26,664 nucleotides of DNA from an uncultured Acidaminococcus sp. (GCA_905213155.1 CAJMHI010000027.1:1-26664), one strand, 5' to 3'. Positions 14,626-22,430 are shown, counted from the first letter of the stretch. Notes: generated from the letters alone by a model not told the origin. Translations and numbers: made by a program.

Positions 14626-15996
14626 TCAAAATTTGATAAATAGATCGGTAAATAGCACGATTAAGGGTATAGCGATAACGGTTTTTTCAAGGAAAATGAT
14701 AATGAGGTCTGTGAGGGTAATCGGCATTTTGGAATTGAGCATAATGGAACCCACTTCTGTCAGGTAAATAATTTGCACCAGAGAAAGAATGCACACTATA
14801 AACCGTGTTCTTACGGATATAATGCCGGAACAAATCATCGCAGGAATAAACATATCCACCAGGCCTACCACAGCACCAGGAGCGGCAGCTGCTGCTTCTT
14901 CCAATCCGAAAAGTTGGAAATACCAGCGGAAGGGCAGGGAGATCCATTGAAAGAGCGGTGTATAGGCGGATAAACAACAGGCTAATGTGCCGATGCACAT
15001 AGTGACCGGAACCAGGGTAAATACGATGTTTAAAAACATCTTTATGCCTCGTAGGATAAGCTGGGGTAAATCGGGAGCACTTTTTGCCCTGGCAAGGGCC
15101 TGCTGCAAAGCCCATTGACTGCGACTGATACCTACTGGTTCGCTTTCATGGACCTGCCTTCCTACAGGCGGATAATATTGATCTTTCCATTTTCCTTGGA
15201 GTGGCCAAATGCGGCTCATGATGGCGGCTGATAATACACCAACAAGACTAAGCAGCAGATAGAGCTGGGCAAAATATTGATCCACACCCATCATGGCCGC
15301 TATGACAAGGCAGAAAGGAAGCGAGGTCGCTGAAAAACAGGTAGCAATCAAAATGGCTTCCCGATCCGTATAATATCCCGTTTCATATTGTTGGGTGGTC
15401 AGCACCACACCCACATTGCAATTGCCTACCCATGAGGCCAAGAGATCGATGGCGGCCCGGCCGGGAAGCCGAAACAGCGGCTTTAGTACGTTCCGCAGCA
15501 AAGTCCCTGTAAAATCCATAATCCCGTAATCCATAAGCAGGGGGATTAAAAACGAGGCGGCAAAAAACCATGCGACCAAAGTTCCCATCAAATGAATCAT
15601 AGAACCTCCCGTATCCGCAGAAAGAAGCCACTGGGGCCCTCTTTCTGTAGCGACTAGAAAGGTTATGATGGCACCGATGATGCGGATTACAAGATAGAGC
15701 GGTGATACGACAAAAAGTTCACGCCAGAAACTCTCCTTTTGTGTCCAGGAAGGTTTTACCAGCGTATAGATCAGGGAAAAAACGGATGATATACCCACGC
15801 AGATCACCAGGAGCCAGTTGGAAAAAGGTTTGATGAAGCTGGCAATCCTACTGGAAATAACACCTAATGGAATGTTGATATTCCCGTCCACCCATAGCGG
15901 GCAAAGAAATAGAAACATGCCCAGAAGAGAAGGAATGAGAAATTTGAGCAAGGAGGATTTCGTTACTTGGAGAGAGTTTTTCCGGAGTGAGCCCAT
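14626..15996 (-). CDS. YjiH-type nucleoside-recognition (Gate) domain membrane protein 1
   Basis: Encodes 456 very hydrophobic residues with about ten predicted membrane segments. It resembles the YjiH family with Gate (nucleoside recognition) domains, for which transport of small organic solutes is suspected but substrates are mostly unknown. The conserved block DTGGSM is followed by YGIMDFTGTLLRNVLKPLF. A related block appears in the second paralog at 17150. I chose ATG 15996 because AGG lies 7 nt upstream and the N-terminus then matches the paralog. The frame extends to GTG 16056, which has no ribosome binding site. It lies 67 nt after the iclR gene on the same strand, so both are probably one transcript. 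Confidence 0.8.
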   Translation of the reverse strand: MGSLRKNSLQVTKSSLLKFLIPSLLGMFLFLCPLWVDGNINIPLGVISSRIASFIKPFSNWLLVICVGISSVFSLIYTLVKPSWTQKESFWRELFVVSPLYLVIRIIGAIITFLVATERGPQWLLSADTGGSMIHLMGTLVAWFFAASFLIPLLMDYGIMDFTGTLLRNVLKPLFRLPGRAAIDLLASWVGNCNVGVVLTTQQYETGYYTDREAILIATCFSATSLPFCLVIAAMMGVDQYFAQLYLLLSLVGVLSAAIMSRIWPLQGKWKDQYYPPVGRQVHESEPVGISRSQWALQQALARAKSAPDLPQLILRGIKMFLNIVFTLVPVTMCIGTLACCLSAYTPLFQWISLPFRWYFQLFGLEEAAAAAPGAVVGLVDMFIPAMICSGIISVRTRFIVCILSLVQIIYLTEVGSIMLNSKMPITLTDLIIIFLEKTVIAIPLIVLFTDLFIKF

Positions 15997-16063
15997 AGCA
16001 ATGCCTACCTTTCCAATGTTTACAAGTAGTCCGTTATTTTGCCAAAATGGGCCCACGGGAAAA

Positions 16064-16855
16064 TCAATAGATATCTGGTAGAGTGGCCCCTTTATGCGTC
16101 AATTCATTGGACAATGCGTCCGCTGTCGCTTTTAACGCCTTCTCCAATTGAGGGTATCCTTTAAATTGAAGACGGCTGGTCGGTCCAGAAATACTAATCG
16201 CCGCTGCAAGCTGGTTATTTAGAAATATGGGTGCTGCCATACAGGAAAGGCCGTAGTCATACTCTTCCTGATCGTGGGAGATCTTTTCGCGCCGGATGGT
16301 TTCCCGTTCCTGCAGAAATTGTTCGGGCGTGACTTTAGTGTGCACGGTACGTTTTCTGGGGTGGGTTTCTTTAAAATATGCTTCTAGTTCACTATCATTT
16401 TTCTGTGCAAGAAAAATTTTGCCAATAGAAGAACAATACAAAGGAGTAATCGGTGGCAAGGACGCTACCAATAGTCTTTGCTCGGAAAGCTTTGTTTGAA
16501 TAATCAGAATGCTGTCGCGGAACGGGATGCCCAGATTTACCGTTTCTCCGCAAGTTTCTGAAAGTTTGCTAAGAAAGGGATCGGTAAGGGAAAGAAATTG
16601 GTTATTTTTTTTGGCACCGGCTCCCAATTCAATCATTTTGTTTCCCAGCACGTAGCCGCTTCCCTCGGGGGTGATGGCGTTAAGGTCTTCCAACGTTTTC
16701 ACAATGCGGAACGTATTGGCTTTGGGTATACCCGTTTTTCTGGATAATTCGGATATCCCTATTGGGTCCTCACTCATCAACAGTTGCTCCAGTATGTTGA
16801 AAGCACGGCCTAAGATGGAAATAAAAGTCGGTTCTTTTGGTTCACGCGTAGTCAT
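16064..16855 (-). CDS. IclR-family transcriptional regulator
   Basis: Encodes 263 residues. The N-terminal winged helix-turn-helix (about 10-75) includes ILGRAFNILEQLL and GISELSRKTGIPKANTFRIV. The C-terminal effector domain (about 80-255) has LYCSSIGKIFLA and the ending GLSCMAAPIF then ISISGPTSRL, the usual IclR pattern. These are small-molecule-responsive regulators of carboxylate and aromatic catabolism. ATG 16855 is preceded by GGAG at 6 nt. The frame stays open upstream to 16927, but that part covers the promoter. It lies between two YjiH-type genes and faces the catabolic operon, so control of both directions is the natural inference. Confidence 0.9.
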   Translation of the reverse strand: MTTREPKEPTFISILGRAFNILEQLLMSEDPIGISELSRKTGIPKANTFRIVKTLEDLNAITPEGSGYVLGNKMIELGAGAKKNNQFLSLTDPFLSKLSETCGETVNLGIPFRDSILIIQTKLSEQRLLVASLPPITPLYCSSIGKIFLAQKNDSELEAYFKETHPRKRTVHTKVTPEQFLQERETIRREKISHDQEEYDYGLSCMAAPIFLNNQLAAAISISGPTSRLQFKGYPQLEKALKATADALSNELTHKGATLPDIY

Positions 16856-16891
16856 AGAAATCTCCATTTCTATTTTTATTTGGGTACTTCT

Positions 16892-16919
16892 ATCATACAC
16901 AAAAATTCGTGAAAAGCAA
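16892..16919 (-). promoter_or_regulatory. Predicted promoter for iclR and the leftward membrane protein
   Basis: Read on the minus strand, TTGCTT (16919-16914) and TATGAT (16897-16892) are separated by 16 nt, giving a start near 16885 and a leader of about 30 nt. The spacer is one base short of optimal. The -35 box is only one base from the -35 box of the opposing promoter, so RNA polymerase could hardly occupy both at once. Confidence 0.6.
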
Positions 16920-16920
16920 C

Positions 16921-16949
16921 TTGACAAGAAGAAGTAAGCATGATATTTT
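16921..16949 (+). promoter_or_regulatory. Predicted strong promoter of the rightward catabolic operon
   Basis: A consensus -35 TTGACA (16921-16926), a 17-nt spacer and -10 TATTTT (16944-16949) predict a start near 16956. The 12-bp palindrome begins at 16957, so a bound repressor would block promoter clearance. The resulting leader to the ATG at 17150 is about 190 nt. Confidence 0.75.
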
Positions 16950-16956
16950 AAAAACA

Positions 16957-16968
16957 GAAACGCGTTTC
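16957..16968. promoter_or_regulatory. Candidate IclR operator palindrome
   Basis: GAAACGCGTTTC is a perfect 12-bp palindrome placed at the predicted +1 of the rightward promoter, within the iclR intergenic region. GAAA/TTTC-armed palindromes are known for some IclR-family regulators such as KdgR. Binding by this regulator is inferred from position and symmetry only. Confidence 0.6.
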
Positions 16969-17041
16969 ATAATTTGATTCTATTACAGCGGTTGTTGTTT
17001 GTCAAGCTGAATTATCTGCAGAGGATTCAAATCGTATTTAC

Positions 17042-17117
17042 AAAAGGAGGGATGTCTATTTCTTTATTCGCCAGAAGAAATAGAGAAAGACACTGGTTTT
17101 CTATGTCCGAAGGTTGA
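17042..17117 (+). promoter_or_regulatory. Leader hairpin with Shine-Dalgarno and possible 21-codon ORF
   Basis: Within the long 5' leader, AAAAGGAGG (17042-17050) is followed almost at once by an ATG (17052) opening a 21-codon frame that ends at TGA 17115-17117 (peptide MSISLFARRNRERHWFSMSEG as 10+11 residues). Its spacing to the Shine-Dalgarno is too short for efficient use. A perfect 10-bp stem, TCTATTTCTT (17055-17064) with AAGAAATAGA (17075-17084), overlaps the frame. This may be a regulatory leader or a relic of a lost start. Confidence 0.35.
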
Positions 17118-17149
17118 GTACATTAGTTTAAAAGAAAGCAGGTTGGACA

Positions 17150-18478
17150 ATGGATACAGTAATAACAAAGAATATCCTAAAATTTATCCTTGGTACCCTA
17201 CTGGGTCTGTTCCTGGTCGTCATCCCTCTAAGCTTTGGGAAAAGTGTAGATACGTTTTCCTTTTACTACTTGAAAAAATTCGTTGCCTGGGCAGGGCATC
17301 CGCTTGAAATCCTTATGACTTGTATCATTGTTTTAAGTGCGGTCCTGGCTTTTATAAACCTGGTCAGCAAACCCAAATGGATTGCAGACCGGCCCTTTAT
17401 GAGAGATCTATTTTCCTGTTCCTCGTTTGAAGTAGGAGCAAGAATCCTTGGCGCCATTTTTGCAGTCTGTGCTTGTTTTATGATGGGGCCGGAATTTATC
17501 ACATCCATTGATACCGGTGGGACGATGCTTCCACTGGCGACGCAGCTATCTATTTTGATTCCTCCGATGATTTTGTTCCAGACTTTTATTCTGGAATTTG
17601 GCCTTATGGAATTCCTCGGTACGCTGATTGGCTTTATTATGAAACCCCTCTTTAAGGTCACGGAAATGGCGTCGGTTTCCATTATCAGCGCTTGGCTGGG
17701 ACCTGTGTCAGCAGGTGCCATGGCCGCTAAGCAGTTTTTTGATGAAGGTTACTTTACCATGAAAGAAGCCGCCACCATTGGTGCCTGCTTTGCGATTTCC
17801 AGTATTGGTTGGTGCTCGTTGGTCGCTAACGTATTGGGTGTTATGGATTATTTTTCCTACTTTTATTTCGCAGTCGTTGTGGTCGGGGTGTTACTTGCCA
17901 TTATCGGGGTACGGATTCCGCCGCTTAGCACTTATGCTGAAACTTACAAAGAAGGCGTGGAAAGAAAGGAATTCCATCCGGTGGCAGGTTCCCGCCTCAA
18001 AAGAGCTGTGGTGTTAGCCTGTGAGAGAGCCGATCAGGCAGGGATGCATAATTTCACGGCTAAGGGTGGATCAATGCTTAGCTATATCGTTTCTTTGCAG
18101 CCGATTGTCGTATGTTACGGGATGATCGCCTTGATCCTTTGTACCTATACCCCTATTTTGGTCTGGATCTCTTATCCTCTTGGCTGGTTTATGCAGATTA
18201 CAGGCATTCCTGAAGCCTATACTGCGGCTCCTGCGGTGCTCTCTGGATTTGCAGATAATTATCTCCCAGTCATTCTTGGAAAAGCCATTGCTTCGCCGCA
18301 AACTAAATTTATCGTCGGCGTCATGAGCATTGTTGAACTGATTTATATGAGTGAAATCGGTGCGTTGCTCCTATCCACAAAACTAATTCATAATATCGGC
18401 CATGTGGTATTAATCTTTGTTGAAAGAATGGTTATTGCCCTCCCGATCGTTGTGCTAATAGCCTCTTTAATTTTCTAA
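17150..18478 (+). CDS. YjiH-type nucleoside-recognition (Gate) domain membrane protein 2
   Basis: Encodes 442 hydrophobic residues with about ten predicted helices. It is paralogous to the leftward protein at 14626: shared blocks include DTGGTM, FGLMEFLGTLIGFIMKPLF, the SAWLGPVSAG region and EGYFTMKEA (compare TGYYTDREA). The family is suspected to move organic solutes, and the substrate is not known. In E. coli yjiH lies beside yjiG and the isoaspartyl dipeptidase gene iadA. Here it is the first gene of an operon encoding a 2-oxoacid:ferredoxin oxidoreductase, so it may import the acid oxidised downstream. ATG 17150 follows only a weak GCAGG ribosome binding site. Confidence 0.82.
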   Translation: MDTVITKNILKFILGTLLGLFLVVIPLSFGKSVDTFSFYYLKKFVAWAGHPLEILMTCIIVLSAVLAFINLVSKPKWIADRPFMRDLFSCSSFEVGARILGAIFAVCACFMMGPEFITSIDTGGTMLPLATQLSILIPPMILFQTFILEFGLMEFLGTLIGFIMKPLFKVTEMASVSIISAWLGPVSAGAMAAKQFFDEGYFTMKEAATIGACFAISSIGWCSLVANVLGVMDYFSYFYFAVVVVGVLLAIIGVRIPPLSTYAETYKEGVERKEFHPVAGSRLKRAVVLACERADQAGMHNFTAKGGSMLSYIVSLQPIVVCYGMIALILCTYTPILVWISYPLGWFMQITGIPEAYTAAPAVLSGFADNYLPVILGKAIASPQTKFIVGVMSIVELIYMSEIGALLLSTKLIHNIGHVVLIFVERMVIALPIVVLIASLIF

Positions 18479-18500
18479 ATTGTAAGAAAAGGGGAGAATG

Positions 18501-18701
18501 ATGAGTAAAATTCATGTAAATTACCAGCGGTGCAAAGGCTGCTATCTTTGCGTCAGTGTTTGTCCCAAACAGGCACTCACCCCATCCAAAGAACTGGGGG
18601 CCCAAGGGTATGAAATTGTTCATTTGGACGAGGAAAAATGCATTGGCTGTGGGTCCTGCTACAAAATGTGTCCGGACTACTGCATTGAAATCACAGATTG
18701 A
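18501..18701 (+). CDS. korD: Ferredoxin-like delta subunit of a 2-oxoacid:ferredoxin oxidoreductase
   Basis: Encodes 66 residues with two complete [4Fe-4S] motifs: C11-x2-C14-x2-C17-x3-CP and C47-x2-C50-x2-C53-x3-CP. It is an electron-transfer subunit that passes electrons from the TPP enzyme to ferredoxin. Two consecutive ATGs exist (18498, 18501). The second is better spaced from GGGGAG. It lies 22 nt after the membrane protein gene and 15 nt before the alpha subunit. The order delta-alpha-beta-gamma matches korDABC-type operons. The specific symbol is by analogy, since Vor-type enzymes have the same subunit. Confidence 0.88.
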   Translation: MSKIHVNYQRCKGCYLCVSVCPKQALTPSKELGAQGYEIVHLDEEKCIGCGSCYKMCPDYCIEITD

Positions 18702-18716
18702 AAAGGGGAGACAAAC

Positions 18717-19772
18717 ATGGCAAAAGTACTGATGAAAGGCAATGAAGCCTTTGCAGAATCCTGCTTAAGAGCGGGGTGTAGGTTCTTTAGCGGATATCCC
18801 ATTACGCCGCAGACAGAGATCCTGGAATATATGTCCTGGCGTATGGAAGAGCTGGGCGGACAGTTCGTTCAGACTGAGTCGGAACTGGCTGGGATAAATA
18901 TGGTTTTCGGGGCAGCTTGCGCGGGGGCTCGTGCGCTAACTACTTCTTCAGGCCCGGGCTTTTCCCTGAAACAAGAAGGAATTTCTTATCTATGTAGCAG
19001 TGATATTCCGGCGGTGATTGCGGATGTCATGCGGATCGGATCAGGCCTGGGGGATATTTTCCAAGGGCAGGGAGATTATTGGCAGCTGACACGTGGCGGA
19101 GGTCATGGAGATTATCATACCATTGTTCTCGCTCCTGCCAGTGTACAGGAAAATGCGGATTTTGCTTATATTTCATTTGACCTGGCCGAAAAGTACCGCC
19201 ATCCTGTACTGGTTGCTTCTGATGCGGCCATCGGGCAGATGGTAGAGCCGGTGGAACTGCCTGCGATGAAAGAGCATGATATCAACCAGTATGATTGGGT
19301 CATCCGACCCCGCCAGGAAGGCGAAGCACAGCGGATCGTGTGGAACCGCTATTGGGATATTGGAGCAGAAGAGTATGTAACTTATCTGCGGGATAAGTAT
19401 GCCCGGATAGAAAAAAACGAGCAGCGCTGGGAAGCGGTTCAAACAGAAGATGCCGAAATCATTTTGGTCGCTTATGGGATCAGTTCCCGGGTTGCCAAGG
19501 CTGCCGTTGTGATGGCCCGTAAAGAAGGGATTCGGCTTGGACTGATTCGCCCCATTACCCTCTGGCCATTTCCGAAAAAAGCGTTTGATGCGCTGGGAAG
19601 TCAGGTAAAAGCATTCCTCGATATTGAAATGAGTATCCTCGGACAAATGACGGACGATGTTGTCCTCGCCTGTGAGAATCGTCGGCCGGTAGAATACTAT
19701 GGGGAATTTTCAAATGTTCCGGATGAGAAGAAAATCCTTTCCAAGGTCAGGGATATGCTGGAAAAATATTGA
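18717..19772 (+). CDS. korA: 2-oxoacid:ferredoxin oxidoreductase alpha subunit (KorA/VorB type)
   Basis: Encodes 351 residues of the pyruvate:ferredoxin oxidoreductase domain I/II type. SGYPITPQTE (25-34), QTESELAG (52-59) and SSGPGFSLKQEG (78-89) are family motifs. With the beta subunit it forms the TPP active site for 2-oxoacid + CoA + oxidised ferredoxin to acyl-CoA + CO2 + reduced ferredoxin. The length is closer to VorB (branched-chain 2-oxoacid) than to longer KorA proteins. The substrate (2-oxoglutarate, 2-oxoisovalerate or another acid) cannot be fixed from sequence. The ATG follows AGGGGAG. Confidence 0.88.
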   Translation: MAKVLMKGNEAFAESCLRAGCRFFSGYPITPQTEILEYMSWRMEELGGQFVQTESELAGINMVFGAACAGARALTTSSGPGFSLKQEGISYLCSSDIPAVIADVMRIGSGLGDIFQGQGDYWQLTRGGGHGDYHTIVLAPASVQENADFAYISFDLAEKYRHPVLVASDAAIGQMVEPVELPAMKEHDINQYDWVIRPRQEGEAQRIVWNRYWDIGAEEYVTYLRDKYARIEKNEQRWEAVQTEDAEIILVAYGISSRVAKAAVVMARKEGIRLGLIRPITLWPFPKKAFDALGSQVKAFLDIEMSILGQMTDDVVLACENRRPVEYYGEFSNVPDEKKILSKVRDMLEKY

Positions 19773-19783
19773 GGAGGGCCTAT

Positions 19784-20524
19784 ATGAACTACTTAATTCC
19801 CAATGGGATTGATATGAAGCAACAGGCAGGCTGGTGCCCTGGCTGTGGGCATGGTATTATTGTCCGGCTTTTAGCCGAAGCTGCGCAGGAACTAGGAATT
19901 GAAGACCGAATGATTACAGTGGAAGACGTTGCCTGTGGCGAATTTGCGCAATTTGCTTTAAAATATAATACGATCATGACCGCCCACGGCAGACCTATCA
20001 TTGCGGCTGCTGGCGTTAAACGCGTACGCCCTGATGCGATTGTAGTGGCCCACCCTGGAGATGGGGCTGCGTATAGTATCGGCATCGAAAGCACCTTGCA
20101 TTGTGCACTTCGCAATGAGAATATTCTTGCTTTGGTGGTCAATAACAGCGTCTTCGGTATGACGGGGGGACAAATGTCGCCCACGTCCCTTGTAGATATG
20201 AAAACCACATCGTCTCCCCATGGCCGCAGCATCAACAAAGATGGGACACCCATTGATGTGACAAAAATCCTTGGCAATTTGGATATTGCGTATCTGGCCC
20301 GGGGTGCGGTGGATAGCCCGGCCAATGTGAACAAAACTGGCCGAATGATTAAGAAAGCACTGCAAAAACAAATGCAGGGAGAAGGATTCTGCCTTGTAGA
20401 AGTGTTAAGTCCCTGTCCTACAAACTGGAACAAGACACCTGTTTCTGCACTGGAATTCATCAAGACAACGCAGAGTAAGACATATCCTGTAGGAGAATTT
20501 GTTGACAAGCGAGGTGCAGTCTGA
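19784..20524 (+). CDS. korB: 2-oxoacid:ferredoxin oxidoreductase beta subunit, TPP-binding
   Basis: Encodes 246 residues. CPGCGH (18-23) is the conserved N-terminal motif of this subunit, GDG (92-94) starts the TPP/Mg motif, and NNSVFGMTGGQ (120-130) completes it. Unlike common relatives, which read GDGD followed by GGNH, this one has GDGAAYSIGIES, so the active-site surroundings may differ. ATG 19784 follows GGAGGG. The frame upstream to 19769 overlaps the alpha stop and is not needed. The stop TGA overlaps the gamma ATG (ATGA), indicating coupled translation. Confidence 0.9.
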   Translation: MNYLIPNGIDMKQQAGWCPGCGHGIIVRLLAEAAQELGIEDRMITVEDVACGEFAQFALKYNTIMTAHGRPIIAAAGVKRVRPDAIVVAHPGDGAAYSIGIESTLHCALRNENILALVVNNSVFGMTGGQMSPTSLVDMKTTSSPHGRSINKDGTPIDVTKILGNLDIAYLARGAVDSPANVNKTGRMIKKALQKQMQGEGFCLVEVLSPCPTNWNKTPVSALEFIKTTQSKTYPVGEFVDKRGAV

Positions 20525-21066
20525 TGATTGAAATCATTTGCTCTGGATTTGGTGGACAAGGGGTACTGGTTGCAGGGATGATCCTTGCTGACGCAGGGAT
20601 GGAAGAAGGAAAGAATGTGACCTGGTATCCTTCCTATGGTTCAGAAATGCGTGGAGGTACCGCCAACTGCAATATTAAAATTAATGAAGAAGCCATCGCC
20701 AGCCCCTATTGCCACGACTTGGATATTCTCTATACCCTGAATGATGCCGCCATTGATAAGTTCCAAAGTCATCTTAAACCAGGGGGAATCTTATTGGTTA
20801 ATAGTAGCCTTGCCCGGGCCGATCGCCAGTACCGTAATGATATTAAAGTGATCAAAGTGCCGGCTACAGATATTGCCCATGAGCTGGGAAATACCCGAGG
20901 CACCAATATCGTGATGTTGGGGGCGCTGGCCTATGCCTCTCCTGCTTTTGACACTACGTATATGAGAGAGGCTGTGGATCACTTTTTTGCCAAGAAAGGG
21001 AAAGTCAACCCTAAAAATGCCTTGTGCTTTGATAGAGGTGTAGAAGAAGCCAGACAGCAGGCATAA
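20524..21066 (+). CDS. korC: 2-oxoacid:ferredoxin oxidoreductase gamma subunit
   Basis: Encodes 180 residues. GFGGQGV (8-14) and PSYGSEMRGG (36-45) are signatures of the gamma domain of pyruvate/2-oxoacid ferredoxin oxidoreductases, and NTRGTNIVMLGAL lies further on. The gamma domain contributes to CoA binding in these enzymes. It starts inside the beta stop. The next gene begins 60 nt downstream without a visible terminator between, so cotranscription is expected. Confidence 0.9.
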   Translation: MIEIICSGFGGQGVLVAGMILADAGMEEGKNVTWYPSYGSEMRGGTANCNIKINEEAIASPYCHDLDILYTLNDAAIDKFQSHLKPGGILLVNSSLARADRQYRNDIKVIKVPATDIAHELGNTRGTNIVMLGALAYASPAFDTTYMREAVDHFFAKKGKVNPKNALCFDRGVEEARQQA

Positions 21067-21126
21067 ACTGTGAGAAGGACGCTGAATTTTGTTGTCACGC
21101 AGTGAGGTATGAATGGAGCTACCTGT

Positions 21127-22353
21127 ATGGAAAAGAACAATTTACCCCTAGAAGACGTAAAAGTTGTAGAACTGGCAACCGTTGTCGCTGCCCCTACCTG
21201 TGCCCGCATGCTAGGCGCCTACGGGGCAACAGTAATAAAAGTAGAGAGCTTGGACGGGGATGTGATGCGCACCGGCGGATCCCATGAATTTGTACCCTAT
21301 GAGGATACCTTAAATCCTCTTTTTACGATTCATAACAGCAATAAACGGTTTATTGCGCTGGATTTCAAAAATAAAAAAGGAAAAGCCATTCTGCTGGACT
21401 TAATCAAGGACGCCGATATTTTTATTACAAATATTCGGGAGCAGTCGTTGGCCCGTAATGGATTGGACTATGAGAGCCTTAAAAGTAAATTTCCTGCTCT
21501 GATTTATGCCCATTTTTCTGGATACGGCCCTAAAGGACCGGTCGCCTCTAATCCAGGCTTTGATATCACAGCGTTTTGGCTTCGGGCAGGCGCTGTTGCC
21601 GATTGGCAGACGAAAGGTGCGTTCCCGTTTGTACCGACCTATGCTTTTGGTGATATGGCCACTAGCTCTGTCTTCCTATCCGGTATTTTGATGGCACTTT
21701 ATGCGAAAGAAAAAACGGGTAAAGGTACCAAGGTAACTACCTCGCTCTTTGCAAATGGTATATGGTGTAACGCTATCGGGGTCGTCCAAACGCAGTTTGA
21801 CAGAAAGCATTTAAATCCTGCGCCCCTGCGCCCCAGCGATCCGTTCAGCCAGACCTATCGCTGCAAGGACGGCCGCTGGATCGGCATTTATTGCAACGAC
21901 TATGGAAAGGATAAAGCAAAATTTGCACAACTCCTTGGGGTGGAAGATATTGTGGATGATCCCCGCTTTCAGGATATAGAGACCATGCAGCGCACAGGAT
22001 CCATAGAAGAGATTACGGCCCGCTGCAATGAAATCTTTTTGCACCGCACCAGCAAGGAGTGGCGTGCGTATCTTAGTGAGAACAATATCTCCTGTGAAAT
22101 CATGATGGAATCCCAGGAGGTCAGCCACGATCCCCAGGCTATTGATAATCACTACATGGTTCCTGTTACCTATCCTGATGCGCAGCATACGCAGGTGATG
22201 ATGCCGACCCCGCCCATTGCCTTTAGCGAATATGGCTGTCGTTCGTACCAACCTACAGGAAAAATCGGTGAAGATACAGCATCAATTCTTCAAGAGCTGG
22301 GATATTCCAGCGAAGAAATACAGCAGATGAAACAGGAAAAGGCTGTCCGATAG
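21127..22353 (+). CDS. Family III (CaiB/BaiF) CoA-transferase, HadA-like
   Basis: Encodes 408 residues of the family III CoA-transferases, which move CoA between acids through an aspartyl-CoA thioester. N-terminal GVKVVEL-like DVKVVELATVVAAPTCARML, then SGYGPKGPV and NPGFDITAFW, and the catalytic aspartate in FGDMATSS (D176) are visible. By recollection of family sequences it looks closest to HadA/FldA enzymes that activate 2-hydroxy acids or aryl acids in clostridial amino-acid fermentation. ATG 21127 has GGAG 8 nt upstream. ATG 21109 is six codons earlier but worse placed. No dehydratase genes follow, so its partner acid is open. It is the last gene of the operon. Confidence 0.88.
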   Translation: MEKNNLPLEDVKVVELATVVAAPTCARMLGAYGATVIKVESLDGDVMRTGGSHEFVPYEDTLNPLFTIHNSNKRFIALDFKNKKGKAILLDLIKDADIFITNIREQSLARNGLDYESLKSKFPALIYAHFSGYGPKGPVASNPGFDITAFWLRAGAVADWQTKGAFPFVPTYAFGDMATSSVFLSGILMALYAKEKTGKGTKVTTSLFANGIWCNAIGVVQTQFDRKHLNPAPLRPSDPFSQTYRCKDGRWIGIYCNDYGKDKAKFAQLLGVEDIVDDPRFQDIETMQRTGSIEEITARCNEIFLHRTSKEWRAYLSENNISCEIMMESQEVSHDPQAIDNHYMVPVTYPDAQHTQVMMPTPPIAFSEYGCRSYQPTGKIGEDTASILQELGYSSEEIQQMKQEKAVR

Positions 22354-22362
22354 GATGCCTGT

Positions 22363-22407
22363 AAAAACCTCGTGGAACTTGAGTATCTCAGGTGCCATGA
22401 GGTTTTT
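22363..22407 (+). terminator. Terminator of the catabolic operon
   Basis: A 13-bp stem with one G:U pair, AAAAACCTCGTGG (22363-22375) and CCATGAGGTTTTT (22395-22407), encloses a second small stem (CTTGAG-TAT-CTCAGG, 22378-22392). The right arm ends in five T. It begins ten bases after the CoA-transferase stop and separates the operon from the lipoprotein unit. Confidence 0.85.
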
Positions 22408-22430
22408 CTTGCTTAGAAACGGGGAGAATA

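Noticed and set aside
15997..16056. Earlier GTG start of the leftward YjiH-type protein
   Set aside because: No ribosome binding site, and the extra 20 residues have no counterpart in the paralog.
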